From Blattabacterium sp. (Nauphoeta cinerea) (GTDB lineage Bacteria; Bacteroidota; Bacteroidia; Flavobacteriales; Blattabacteriaceae): a stretch of DNA of 64,000 nt. Shown here in pieces: positions 49,336 to 58,769 of this stretch. The position numbers and the translations under genes are program-made. Within the stretch, counting starts at the first letter, position 1; each line of letters starts with the position of its first letter. The notes under the pieces are model-generated. The model did not search any database, was not told the DNA's origin, and saw only the letters and a list, made by a program, of their open reading frames with translations. Location: the NCBI RefSeq assembly GCF_000471965.1, contig NC_022550.1:558001-622000 (forward strand), given 5' to 3'.

Positions 49336-49348
49336 CTAAAAAAAGATT

Positions 49349-50383
49349 ATGAAAAAAGAACCTATAATTATTGGAATAGAATCATCATGCGATGACACAG
49401 GTGTTTCTATTATTAGAAATAGAAATGTTCTATCTAATATTATTCTTCATCAAAAAATACATAAAAAATATGGAGGGGTGGTCCCTGAACTAGCATCAAG
49501 ACTACATGATGTAAATATTCCAAAGGGAGTTAAGAAAGCTATTTTTTCAGCAAAAATAAACCGGAATGAAATTGATGCCGTATCTTTTACTTTAGGACCT
49601 GGACTAATCGGTCCGTTATTAGTTGGGACTTCTTTTGCAAAATCATTTTCCATGGGATTAGGAGTTCCATTACTAACTGTAAATCATGTACAAGCTCATA
49701 TTCTTTCTCATTTTATACAAGATGCCAATCTTAACAAGGATTATTATCCAGAATTTCCATTTCTAGGTTTAGTTGTAAGTGGTGGGCATACCCAAATCAT
49801 AAAAGTGAATGATTTTTTTAAAATGAAAATATTAGGATCTACTTTAGACGATTCTGTCGGAGAAGCTTTAGATAAAATTGCTAGAATATTAGGTTTTTAT
49901 TATCCTGGTGGACCTATGATAGAATATTTTGCTAAAAATGGAAATAATAAAAAATTTACTTTTTCTAAGCCTAGAGTAAGTGGATTAGATTTTAGTTTTA
50001 GTGGATTCAAAAGCGATGTATTACAATTCATAAAAAATGAATCAAGAAACAATTCATTTTTTATAAAAAAAAATTTATCTGACATTTGTGCTTCTATACA
50101 AAAAATCATATCAGAAATACTTTTAGATAAAGTGAAAAAAGCTATTTTAAAAACTGGAATTTTCAGAATAGCTTTATCAGGAGGTGTTTCCGCTAATTAT
50201 GAAATTAGAAAAACATTCATATCCCTTACAAAGAAAAATAAAAAATGTGAAGTTTTTATTCTAAAAAAAAAATATACCACTGATAATGGAGCAATGATAG
50301 CTATTGTAGGATTGCTAAAGTATAAAAGAAATTTATTTGATTCTGTTTATGTCACCCCATACTCAAAGTTTAAAACATTTTAA
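49349..50383 (+). CDS. tsaD: tRNA N6-adenosine threonylcarbamoyltransferase TsaD
   Basis: Catalytic subunit transferring threonylcarbamoyl to A37 of tRNAs. ASKHA fold start IGIESSCDDTG, the metal-binding HVQAH, VVSGGHTQI and ALSGGVSANYEIR are all present. 344 residues, full length. Its partner TsaB is encoded at about 4.9 kb; both being kept fits the essential nature of t6A. Convergent with gcvP, 16 bp apart. Confidence 0.97.
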   Translation: MKKEPIIIGIESSCDDTGVSIIRNRNVLSNIILHQKIHKKYGGVVPELASRLHDVNIPKGVKKAIFSAKINRNEIDAVSFTLGPGLIGPLLVGTSFAKSFSMGLGVPLLTVNHVQAHILSHFIQDANLNKDYYPEFPFLGLVVSGGHTQIIKVNDFFKMKILGSTLDDSVGEALDKIARILGFYYPGGPMIEYFAKNGNNKKFTFSKPRVSGLDFSFSGFKSDVLQFIKNESRNNSFFIKKNLSDICASIQKIISEILLDKVKKAILKTGIFRIALSGGVSANYEIRKTFISLTKKNKKCEVFILKKKYTTDNGAMIAIVGLLKYKRNLFDSVYVTPYSKFKTF

Positions 50384-50399
50384 CTGCTCACATTTTATT

Positions 50400-53294
50400 T
50401 TATATGCATGTACAAATTAAGTTCCTGTCACCATATGCATCATCAACACGGGTTACTGATGGCCAAAATTTTCTCTCTTTAATCCAAGATAAAGGATAAG
50501 CAGCTTTTTCTCTACTATAAGGATAATTCCATTCATTTTGAGTCAAAACATCTATATTATGCGGAGCATTTTTTAAAACATTATTTTTCTTAGAAAACTT
50601 TCCATTTTCAATTTCTTTGATTTCTTGTCTTATACTAATAAGAGTTTCAATGAAACGATCTAGTTCTTCTTTAGATTCGCTTTCTGTAGGTTCGATCATC
50701 ATACATCCTTCTACAGGAAAAGATATAGTAGGAGCATGATATCCGTAATCCATCATTCTTTTTGCTATATCTATAACTCCTATGTTCATAGATTTAAAAA
50801 TTCTACAGTCTATAATTAATTCATGCGCTACAGTATTATTTTCTCCTACGTATAATATGTTATAAAATTCTCTCAATTTTTCTTTAATATAATTTGCATT
50901 TAATATAGATATTTCTGTACACATTCTAAGTCCGTCTGGCCCCAATAAACGAATATAAGCATAAGAAATTGTTAAAATTAAAGAAGAACCGTATGGAGAA
51001 GAGGAAATCGTCAATATTTTGTCTTCTTTTCTTTTATTTTCTTCCTGCTGTTTTTTTTGAAAAGGATGTTTTGGTAAAAAAGGTTTTAAATGTGAAGCGA
51101 CACAAATAGGCCCCATCCCAGGTCCTCCACCTCCATGAGGAATAGCAAAAGTTTTATGAAGATTTAAATGACAAATATCTACTCCTAAATATGCCGGCTT
51201 TATTAATCCTACCTGAGCATTCATATTGGCTCCATCCATATAAACTTGTCCCCCACTATCATGAATGATTTTTATAATTTCCTGAATATTTTTTTCATAT
51301 ATACCATAAGTAGAAGGATAAGTGATCATTAATGTAGATAATGAATCTTTATTTTCTTTTACTTTTTTTAATAAATCATTTTGATTAATAGATCCATCAT
51401 TTTTTGTATCTATTAGTATGACCTTCATCCCTGCCATATATGCTGAAGCAGGATTTGTTCCATGAGAAGAAGAAGGAATTAATGTAACATTTCTTCGAAA
51501 TTCTTGTAATGAATGATGATAACATTTTATAGTCATAAGTCCAGCGTATTCTCCTTGAGCTCCTGAATTGGGTTGTAAAGAGATTTCAGAAAATCCAGTA
51601 ATTTCCTTCAGATATTTTTTTAAATTTTGAATCACAATATGATACCCCATAGCTTGTTTATCAGGAACAAAAGGATGTACGTCTCTCCATTCATGTTGAC
51701 TCAAAGAAAATAATTCTGAAGAAGCGTTTAATTTCATAGTACATGATCCAAGTGGAATCATAGAATGAGTTAAGGATATATCTTTTTTTTCTAGTCTTTT
51801 TATATAACGCATCAGCTCATTTTCTGAATAAAATTTTTTGAAAATTTTATGTTTCAAAAAATTAGAAGTTCTTTTTAAAGAATTAGGAAATTTATATTCA
51901 TCATGAATATTTTGATGACATTTTTTTACATACGTTTTTTTATTTTTATTATATGCTTCATAAAAAATTGATAAAATATGATTGATATCTTCTTGACAAG
52001 TAGTTTCATCTAAAGTGATGGTTAGATAATTTTGATTGATATATCTAAAATTCGTTTTTTTACGTTCTGCTACTTTTCTTATTTTTATTACGTGATCTGT
52101 TTTAATTCTAAGAGTATCAAAATAAAAATCATTTACTTGAAAAATATGGTTTATATTATTTATTAATAAAAATTCTAATTTTTTAGCATATTCATGAATA
52201 CGTTTCGCAATTTCTGTTAATCCTTCTTTTCCATGATATAAAGCATACATAGAAGCCATGACAGCAGGAAGTACTTGTGAAGTACAAATATTAGAAGTCG
52301 CTTTTTCTCTTTTGATATGTTGTTCTCTTGTTTGTAACGCCATACGAAAAGCTTTTTTATTATTTTGATCCACAGATACTCCAATAATTCTTCCAGGAAG
52401 AAAACGTTTATATTGTTCATGAGTAGAAAAAAAAGCAGCATGAGGCCCCCCATATCCCATAGGAATACCAAAAGACTGACTGGATCCTATAACTACATCA
52501 GCTCCCCATTCTCCCGGAGGTTTTAACAAAGATAAGGATAAAAGATCTGCAGAAACTATTATTGATATTTTCTTCCGTTTTGCATATTCAACTGTTTCCG
52601 CATAATCATATATCTTTCCTAAACTAGAAGGATAAGATATTATATCCGAATATTTTTTTTTATTATATTTTTTTAAATTTTTATGAGTATCATTTATAAC
52701 ATGTATCCCTAATCCAAAACATCTTGTTTTCAAAACCGCAAAAGTTTGAGGGAAGATCTCATTTGAAATAAAAAAATAATAATTATTATCTATTTGTTTT
52801 TTTTTGATTTTTTCTTGAAAAATCATGAACATAGCATCAGATGCTGCCGTAGATTCATCTAACATAGAAGCATTACTAATTTTCATTCCAGTTAAGTCAG
52901 AAATCATAGTTTGAAAATTAATTAAAGCTTCTAATCTTCCTTGAGATATTTCTGATTGATAAGGAGTATAAGGGGTGTACCAACTAGGATTTTCTAAAAT
53001 ATTTCTTTGAATAACACTTGGAGTAATCGTATTTTTATATCCTAATCCTATGTAAGAACGATAAATTTTATTTTTTTTACTTATTCTATAAATATGTTTC
53101 AAATATTGATATTCAGAAATAGAGTGTGGGAGATCTAATCGTTTTTTTAAACGTATTTCTTTAGGCACTGTTTTATTTATAAAATCTTTAATAGAAGAAC
53201 ATTGCAATGTTTTTAACATATCATTAATTTCATTAAAAGATGCGCCTATATGTCTAAAACAAAATTTTTTTCTTATAAGGGAATCCTCTTTCAT
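50400..53294 (-). CDS. gcvP: Glycine dehydrogenase (glycine cleavage system P protein)
   Basis: PLP enzyme that decarboxylates glycine and loads H-protein lipoate. Single 964-residue chain holding both the alpha-like and beta-like halves. The PLP lysine is in NLHKTFAIPHGGGGPGMGP; the N-terminus FRHIGASFNEINDML and GSCTMKLN are typical. The gcvT and gcvH genes are not in the window. Its role in one-carbon supply and nitrogen handling suits a nitrogen-recycling symbiont (inference). Confidence 0.97.
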   Translation of the reverse strand: MKEDSLIRKKFCFRHIGASFNEINDMLKTLQCSSIKDFINKTVPKEIRLKKRLDLPHSISEYQYLKHIYRISKKNKIYRSYIGLGYKNTITPSVIQRNILENPSWYTPYTPYQSEISQGRLEALINFQTMISDLTGMKISNASMLDESTAASDAMFMIFQEKIKKKQIDNNYYFFISNEIFPQTFAVLKTRCFGLGIHVINDTHKNLKKYNKKKYSDIISYPSSLGKIYDYAETVEYAKRKKISIIVSADLLSLSLLKPPGEWGADVVIGSSQSFGIPMGYGGPHAAFFSTHEQYKRFLPGRIIGVSVDQNNKKAFRMALQTREQHIKREKATSNICTSQVLPAVMASMYALYHGKEGLTEIAKRIHEYAKKLEFLLINNINHIFQVNDFYFDTLRIKTDHVIKIRKVAERKKTNFRYINQNYLTITLDETTCQEDINHILSIFYEAYNKNKKTYVKKCHQNIHDEYKFPNSLKRTSNFLKHKIFKKFYSENELMRYIKRLEKKDISLTHSMIPLGSCTMKLNASSELFSLSQHEWRDVHPFVPDKQAMGYHIVIQNLKKYLKEITGFSEISLQPNSGAQGEYAGLMTIKCYHHSLQEFRRNVTLIPSSSHGTNPASAYMAGMKVILIDTKNDGSINQNDLLKKVKENKDSLSTLMITYPSTYGIYEKNIQEIIKIIHDSGGQVYMDGANMNAQVGLIKPAYLGVDICHLNLHKTFAIPHGGGGPGMGPICVASHLKPFLPKHPFQKKQQEENKRKEDKILTISSSPYGSSLILTISYAYIRLLGPDGLRMCTEISILNANYIKEKLREFYNILYVGENNTVAHELIIDCRIFKSMNIGVIDIAKRMMDYGYHAPTISFPVEGCMMIEPTESESKEELDRFIETLISIRQEIKEIENGKFSKKNNVLKNAPHNIDVLTQNEWNYPYSREKAAYPLSWIKERKFWPSVTRVDDAYGDRNLICTCI

Positions 53295-53321
53295 AAAAAT
53301 TGTGTTTATCTTTAGAAATTA

Positions 53322-53329
53322 CAAATTTA
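53322..53329 (-). promoter_or_regulatory. Putative -7 element of gcvP
   Basis: The minus strand reads TAAATTTG, matching TAnnTTTG, 27 nt before the gcvP ATG in the divergent gcvP-mdh gap. Confidence 0.4.
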
Positions 53330-53382
53330 GATAAATAAGATTATCATTAAACATATTAAACATGTTAATAAAAAAAAATAAA

Positions 53383-54312
53383 ATGAAAATTACTATTATT
53401 GGAGCAGGAAATGTAGGAGCTTCTTGTGCTAGTTTATTAGCTCAAAAAGATATAGTCAAAAAAATTGTATTGTTAGATATTAGAGAAAAACTTTCAGAAG
53501 GAAAAAGTTTAGATATATCTCAAATGCTTTCTATGATGGAATCAAATACTGAAATTATTGGAATATCTAATGATTATTATCAATCCAAAAATTCTGAAAT
53601 CATTATTATTACTTGTGGGATTCCTAGAAAACCTGGAATGAATAGAGATGATCTTATCAAGACTAATGCAAAAATTATTAGTTCTGTAACCAAAAAATCT
53701 ATTTTTTTATCTCCAAAAGCTAAATTTATTATTGTATCCAATCCATTGGATGTTATGGCGTATGTGAGTTATATGACTGCAAAAATAGATTCTTCTCGTA
53801 TAATTGGAATGGCTGGCATATTAGATTCTACTAGATATCGTTTTTTTTTATCAAAAAAAATCAATGTTTCTCCTATTGATATACAATCTTTACTATTAGG
53901 AGGACATGGGGATACAATGGTTCCTTTATATAGATACACATCTGTATCAGGTATCCCTATTAAAGAATTTTTATCAGAAGAAGAAAATGACATAATTATT
54001 GATAAAACAAAAAAAGGAGGAGAAGAAATAATAAATTTATTAGGAACATCTGCTTGGATGGCTCCTAGTGCATCTGTTGTTAAAATAGTGGAAGCTATTT
54101 TAAAAGATTCTAAACGCATTTTTTCTTGTTCTGCTTTTTTAACAGGACAATATGGGTTAAAAAACTTATTTTTGGGAGTTCCAGTCATTTTAGGAAAATA
54201 TGGAATAGAAAAAATTGTAGAATTACAATTGAATGAAAAAGAAAACAATCTTTTGATCAAATCTGCAGACCATGTACGAAATATGATTAGTAAACTTGAA
54301 AATTTTGATTGA
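53383..54312 (+). CDS. mdh: Malate dehydrogenase (LDH-like type)
   Basis: NAD-dependent malate oxidation in the TCA cycle. Rossmann start MKITIIGAGNVGAS, the mobile-loop segment GIPRKPGMNRDDL, VSNPLDVMAY and the catalytic His in LLGGHGDTMVPL. About 309 residues from the ATG at 53383, which places the first beta strand at the N-terminus; an ATG seven codons earlier is possible. Convergent with thiN. Confidence 0.95.
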   Translation: MKITIIGAGNVGASCASLLAQKDIVKKIVLLDIREKLSEGKSLDISQMLSMMESNTEIIGISNDYYQSKNSEIIIITCGIPRKPGMNRDDLIKTNAKIISSVTKKSIFLSPKAKFIIVSNPLDVMAYVSYMTAKIDSSRIIGMAGILDSTRYRFFLSKKINVSPIDIQSLLLGGHGDTMVPLYRYTSVSGIPIKEFLSEEENDIIIDKTKKGGEEIINLLGTSAWMAPSASVVKIVEAILKDSKRIFSCSAFLTGQYGLKNLFLGVPVILGKYGIEKIVELQLNEKENNLLIKSADHVRNMISKLENFD

Positions 54313-54332
54313 AGAATAAGAATATTTGAAAT

Positions 54333-54974
54333 CTATCTTTCTATAAAGATTAATAATTCTCCATTTTTATAATGGATTTCTATTTTTTGATTATAGTTAT
54401 AAGCTTCATTTCTTATCCCTATATTTTTTCCTATTTTTAATAATCCTTTTTTTATGGAATATCTTAAACCGTAAGTGTATAATCCTTCTACTTTAGGAAA
54501 TGGAAATAAAGATACTTTCTTATTTTTTTTCTGATAAAAATAGGTTTTTTTGTCAGAAAAAAAATAAGAATGATATTTATCATGAAATATAATGGATAAT
54601 TTATCTTTATATTTTAGAGCTGTAGAAAGATTTCCCAAAAAATGATCTTGTTCGACTCCATTTGCCCCCCAAACATTTATATTTAGAAATCCTTTATCAT
54701 AAACAATGTTTAAAGCTTTATCAAAATCAGTATACCTCTGATCATAAGTTTTCAATATACGAGTTTTTAAAGGTATATTAAGTATATCTTTTTTTAAAAG
54801 AGAATCAAAATCACCAATAATATAATCCACTGAAACTCCAAATGTATTCAAATAATAAAAAGCCCCATCCACTGCAAATATTTTTTTATAAAAAGAAAAT
54901 TTTTCCTCTAAAAAAGGAGGAATTTCTCCATTCAGAAATAATCCTACTTCCGGTCCATCAAATCGATGATTCAT
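54333..54974 (-). CDS. thiN: Thiamine pyrophosphokinase
   Basis: Transfers pyrophosphate from ATP to thiamine to give thiamine diphosphate. FAVDGAFYYLNTFGVSVDYI and IGDFDSLLKKD carry the substrate and metal sites; QRYTDFDKAL and WGANGVEQDHFLGN are also typical. 213 residues, standard. It would supply the cofactor of SucA. Its start overlaps the lptB stop by 4 bp (ATGA). Confidence 0.92.
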   Translation of the reverse strand: MNHRFDGPEVGLFLNGEIPPFLEEKFSFYKKIFAVDGAFYYLNTFGVSVDYIIGDFDSLLKKDILNIPLKTRILKTYDQRYTDFDKALNIVYDKGFLNINVWGANGVEQDHFLGNLSTALKYKDKLSIIFHDKYHSYFFSDKKTYFYQKKNKKVSLFPFPKVEGLYTYGLRYSIKKGLLKIGKNIGIRNEAYNYNQKIEIHYKNGELLIFIER

Positions 54975-55708
54975 TTTTTTATTTTTTTAAAATTTATGAT
55001 TTTATTTCCTAAATAAATTTTCCTAACTATAGGATCTTGCATAATTTTTGTAGTATTTCCATATTTTATGATTGTTCCATTAAACATTAAATAAATACGA
55101 TCTGTTATTGTAAATATTTCTTGCACATTATGATCTGTCATTAATATTCCTATATTTTTGTTCTTCAAAGAAAGAATTATTTCTTGTAATTCTTCTATAG
55201 AAATTGGATCTATTCCAGAAAAAGGTTCATCTAAAAGAACAAATTTAGGATTTGTAGCTAAACATCTAGCAATTTCGGTCCGTCTTCGTTCTCCTCCAGA
55301 AATAAGATCCCCCCGATGATTTCTGATTTTTTTCAATCTTAATTCTTCAAGAAGTTTTTCCATTATTTTTATTCTTTCTGAGTTTGATATTTTTTGCATT
55401 TCTAAAATGCAAAGAATATTATCTTCCACAGATAATTTTCTAAATATAGATGGTTCTTGAGATAAATATCCAATTCCTTTTTTAGAACGTTGATACATTG
55501 GATTTGATGTAATGTTTTGATTATAAAGAAATATTTTTCCTTTATCTGGTTTAATTAATCCTATAATCATATAAAATGAAGTTGTTTTTCCCGCACCGTT
55601 AGGACCTATTAATCCTACTATCTCTCCCTCTTTTAATTGGATTGAAACATTTTTTACTATATATTTATTTTTGTATTTCTTATATATATTATCAACTTTT
55701 AAAGTCAT
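54971..55708 (-). CDS. lptB: LPS export ABC transporter ATPase LptB
   Basis: Drives extraction of LPS from the inner membrane with LptFG. Walker A GPNGAGKTTSFYMIIG, signature LISGGERRRTEIARCL and Walker B FVLLDEPFSGIDP are intact; the LptB pattern after Walker B (GIDPISIEELQ) is present. I chose the ATG at 55708 because it starts MTLKVDNIYKKY, as LptB does, and gives 245 residues; the frame stays open for 76 more codons, which overlap the divergent surA-like gene's upstream region and are not conserved-looking. Confidence 0.94.
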   Translation of the reverse strand: MTLKVDNIYKKYKNKYIVKNVSIQLKEGEIVGLIGPNGAGKTTSFYMIIGLIKPDKGKIFLYNQNITSNPMYQRSKKGIGYLSQEPSIFRKLSVEDNILCILEMQKISNSERIKIMEKLLEELRLKKIRNHRGDLISGGERRRTEIARCLATNPKFVLLDEPFSGIDPISIEELQEIILSLKNKNIGILMTDHNVQEIFTITDRIYLMFNGTIIKYGNTTKIMQDPIVRKIYLGNKIINFKKIKK

Positions 55709-55766
55709 AATGTCAATAATCTTTAAAATTTTTTTTTCAGTAAAAAAATATGAATATTTGTATGTT

Positions 55767-57020
55767 ATGATGAGTTTTGTAAAAATAAAAAAATGTTTTA
55801 TTATTATTCCATTTTTATGTGTTTTCTTTTCATATTCTTCTAGTTTAGAAAAGATGAGTGGAATTTCTTTAGTAATCGGAAACGATATCATTTTAAATTC
55901 TGAAATTAAAAGTGACAAAAAATCGTTTTGTAACACTGATGTTTTAAATGATTTTTTTATACAAAAATTGATGCTTTATTATGCAAAAAAAGATAAAAGC
56001 ATACAAATCAATAATAAAGAATTAGAATTGAAAACTCAAGCGTTTTTGTCAGAAATGAGAAAAAAATATATAAACCAAAAAGAATTTTTAATACAGTTTG
56101 AAAATGAAAACTTTTTAAAGGAATTAACTAAAGAAATTGAAAATAGACAGTATATAGAAAAAATTTACAATAAAATAACAGAAGATGTAGAAGTTTCTCC
56201 TCAAGAGATAAAACATTTTTTGACTAATAAACAGAATCAAATTCCTCATACGTCCAAAAAAATATGTATTTCTTATGCGGTATTCTATCCTAAATTAAGT
56301 AAAATTAACAAAAAAAAAATTGATTTTTTAAATCAAATTAAAAAAGAAATACATTCTGATATTGATTTTGCCACAAAAGCTATTTTATTTTCTGAAGATG
56401 ATTATTCCGCATTCAAAGGTGGTTTTGTTAAAGGTGTAAAAATAAATAATGTTCCAATGAAATTAGGACATTTCATTTTATCTTTAAAAGAAGGAGAAAT
56501 ATCAGAACCGTTTGAAACGGATTTAGGGTTTCATATCATAAAATTAGAAAAAAAAAGAAAAGATGAAATTGATTTTAGACATATTTTGATCAAACCTAAA
56601 TATTCAAAATATGAATTATATAAAATAAAATTATTTTTAGAATCTTTCAGAAAACATATTCTTATTCATAAAATAGATTTAGATAAAATTCCCGGTTTAT
56701 TGAATAATAGCAAAATAGTAAATGTAGTGGTTCAAAATAAAATTTGGATTGATGAAGATCAATTATCAAAAAATATGAAAAAAATATTCCTTTTTTTAAA
56801 AAAAGGAAAAATTACTAATCCTTATAAGGAAACTATAAATGGAAAAGAAGCATTTGTTATAATTAAGTTGTTAGATGAAATTCCATCTAAACCCCTTTCT
56901 TTTGAAAAAAATTACACCATATTAAAAGATATTGTAATCAGTATCAAAAAAAAAGATAAAATAAAAAATTGGGCAAAAGAAATATTAAGAAAAACTTATT
57001 ATGAAAAGATTGATTGTTAA
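55767..57020 (+). CDS. SurA-like periplasmic peptidyl-prolyl isomerase/chaperone
   Basis: Outer-membrane protein folding factor. A signal peptide (KCFIIIPFLCVFFSYSSS) follows the start; two adjacent ATGs (55767, 55770) fit. A SurA-type N-terminal helical chaperone region is followed by two parvulin-like domains, the first with LGHFILSLKEGEISEPFETDLGFHIIKL. About 417 residues. It is divergent from lptB and its stop abuts the convergent ABC exporter gene with no spacer. It fits the outer-membrane genes nearby. Confidence 0.85.
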   Translation: MMSFVKIKKCFIIIPFLCVFFSYSSSLEKMSGISLVIGNDIILNSEIKSDKKSFCNTDVLNDFFIQKLMLYYAKKDKSIQINNKELELKTQAFLSEMRKKYINQKEFLIQFENENFLKELTKEIENRQYIEKIYNKITEDVEVSPQEIKHFLTNKQNQIPHTSKKICISYAVFYPKLSKINKKKIDFLNQIKKEIHSDIDFATKAILFSEDDYSAFKGGFVKGVKINNVPMKLGHFILSLKEGEISEPFETDLGFHIIKLEKKRKDEIDFRHILIKPKYSKYELYKIKLFLESFRKHILIHKIDLDKIPGLLNNSKIVNVVVQNKIWIDEDQLSKNMKKIFLFLKKGKITNPYKETINGKEAFVIIKLLDEIPSKPLSFEKNYTILKDIVISIKKKDKIKNWAKEILRKTYYEKIDC

Positions 57021-58769
57021 TTATTTTTTATTAAAAGATTCTTTGTATAATCCAGCATAGTATCCATTTAATTGAATTAATTCTTTGTGAGTCCCTTTTT
57101 CTACAATATATCCTTTATCAATAGCTAATATTTTGTCAGCATTTTCTAATGTAGAAAGACGGTGAGTAATAATAATGGAAGTTTTTTTCTTAGTTAAAAA
57201 ATCTGTAGCACGATAAATCGTTTTTTCTAATTCTTTATTTAAGGATGCGGTAGCTTCATCTAAAATAAGTATAGAATAAGGATGCATTTGAACTCTTAAA
57301 AAGGAAATCAATTGTTTTTCCCCAATAGATAATAAATTTCCTCTTTCCTTGACTATAAATTTATATCCATTAGGTAAAGATGTGATAAAATTATGTATTC
57401 CTATTTTTTTTGCCATATTTTCTATCTGATCAATACTAATAGATGGATTTCCTAAAGTAATGTTATTGATGATTGAATCATTAAATAAAAAAGTATCTTG
57501 CGTTACTACTCTTATATGGGATCTTAAATTCTTTAATTCTATATCTTGAATAGAATGCCCGTCAATCCAAATATTACCTTTTTTTATTTCATAAAATCTA
57601 GAAATTAAATGAGTAATTGTAGATTTTCCAGAACCTGTTGATCCTACTATAGCAACTTTTTCTCCTGGTTTAATTTCAAAAGAAACTCCATTTAATACCA
57701 TTTCATCATCTATATAAGAGAAATGAACATTATTAAATACAATATGTCCTTTTAATTTTTTAAAACGTAAGTTCCCTTTATTAATAATGATTTCTTCAGA
57801 ATTTAATATAGAAAATATGCGTTCTATCCCAGATATTCCTCTTTGTATAATATTAAATCTATCAGCTATCTGTCGCAGAGGACGAAAAAGAAGGTAAATA
57901 AAAAAAATAAAAGCAATGATTTGTCCTGGTTTAACATTTCCTTTTTCAATTGCATGAAATCCTCCATAAAATATAATAATACTTATTGTTATTGCAGAAA
58001 TTATTTCTACTATAGGAAAAAAAATAGAAAAGTAAAAAATAGTTTTGAAATGTGCGCTCATTAAGTCACGATTAATAGATTTAAATCTTAAATATTTTTC
58101 TTTTTCTTTATGAAAAAGTTGAATAATAGACATCCCTATAATATTTTCTTGTAAAAAACTATTTAAACGTGAAGTTTGAACACGTTCTTCATGAAATGTT
58201 TTTTTTAACGTTTTTTGAAAAAAACGAGTAATGATATACATAAAAGGAATAGTTAAAAAAACTATAAAAGATAGTTTTTGATGAACTGTATACATCATAA
58301 TGATGATCATAATAATTCTTAATACATCTCCAGAAACAAGTAAAATTCCATCATTAAATATTACTGTTATTGTTTCTATATCTGATACAGAATAAGATAC
58401 CAATTTACCTATTGGAGTTCTATTAAAAAATGAATTTTTAAAATGTAATAATTTCTCGAATAAAAGAATTCTAATTTTTTCAATTACATTTTGAGCTAAT
58501 ATATTAGATAGATATAATAAAATAAAATGAAATATACTTTCTATAAAAAGAAGTATAATTATTAGCATTAGTATGTTTTTTAATCCCATAAAATCTTTGT
58601 AAAGAATATGAATATCTATAGCTTTTTGTATTAATTTAGGCCTATAAGCAGATATAAAAGAAATTAATATAGAAGTAATAATTATTGATATTAGTATAAA
58701 TTTATAATTTAGACTAATTCCAATCAACTGTTTTAAGGAGGAGTTTTGTTTATTAATTTTTTTTTTCAT
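57021..58769 (-). CDS. ABC exporter, MsbA/MdlB-like (fused membrane and ATPase domains)
   Basis: Half-transporter with six transmembrane helices (about residues 25-320) and an ATPase domain with Walker A GSTGSGKSTITHLI. The signature motif reads LLSIGEKQLISFLRV, so the usual LSGGQ has become LSIGE, and Walker B ILILDEATASLN is intact. 582 residues. Lipid A export (MsbA) is possible given the LPS genes nearby, but a drug/lipid exporter cannot be excluded. Its start overlaps truA by 17 bp. Confidence 0.87.
   Translation of the reverse strand: MKKKINKQNSSLKQLIGISLNYKFILISIIITSILISFISAYRPKLIQKAIDIHILYKDFMGLKNILMLIIILLFIESIFHFILLYLSNILAQNVIEKIRILLFEKLLHFKNSFFNRTPIGKLVSYSVSDIETITVIFNDGILLVSGDVLRIIMIIIMMYTVHQKLSFIVFLTIPFMYIITRFFQKTLKKTFHEERVQTSRLNSFLQENIIGMSIIQLFHKEKEKYLRFKSINRDLMSAHFKTIFYFSIFFPIVEIISAITISIIIFYGGFHAIEKGNVKPGQIIAFIFFIYLLFRPLRQIADRFNIIQRGISGIERIFSILNSEEIIINKGNLRFKKLKGHIVFNNVHFSYIDDEMVLNGVSFEIKPGEKVAIVGSTGSGKSTITHLISRFYEIKKGNIWIDGHSIQDIELKNLRSHIRVVTQDTFLFNDSIINNITLGNPSISIDQIENMAKKIGIHNFITSLPNGYKFIVKERGNLLSIGEKQLISFLRVQMHPYSILILDEATASLNKELEKTIYRATDFLTKKKTSIIITHRLSTLENADKILAIDKGYIVEKGTHKELIQLNGYYAGLYKESFNKK

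Larger units (their letters stand above)
48909..49348. other. 440-bp intergenic region between the Lrp-type gene and tsaD
   Basis: The only gap above 300 bp. It lies between divergent genes and is extremely AT-rich. I see the palindrome at 48937-48951, an 11-bp palindrome near 49325, and a 48-codon ATG frame at 49087-49233 with a hydrophobic start that I do not call as a gene. No tRNA, clear rRNA or recognisable ncRNA is visible. It may hold both promoters, or the remains of a lost gene. Confidence 0.6.

Noticed and set aside
48909-49348. Chromosome replication origin in the long AT-rich gap
   Set aside because: No DnaA-box cluster was recognised by eye, the flanking gene orientation is uninformative, and GC skew was not computed.
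53769-54260. 163-codon minus-strand frame inside mdh
   Set aside because: It is antisense to well-conserved malate dehydrogenase sequence and has no recognisable family.
55709-55936. 76-codon N-terminal extension of lptB
   Set aside because: LptB homologues start at MTLKVDN; the extension has no similarity and overlaps the divergent SurA-like gene.
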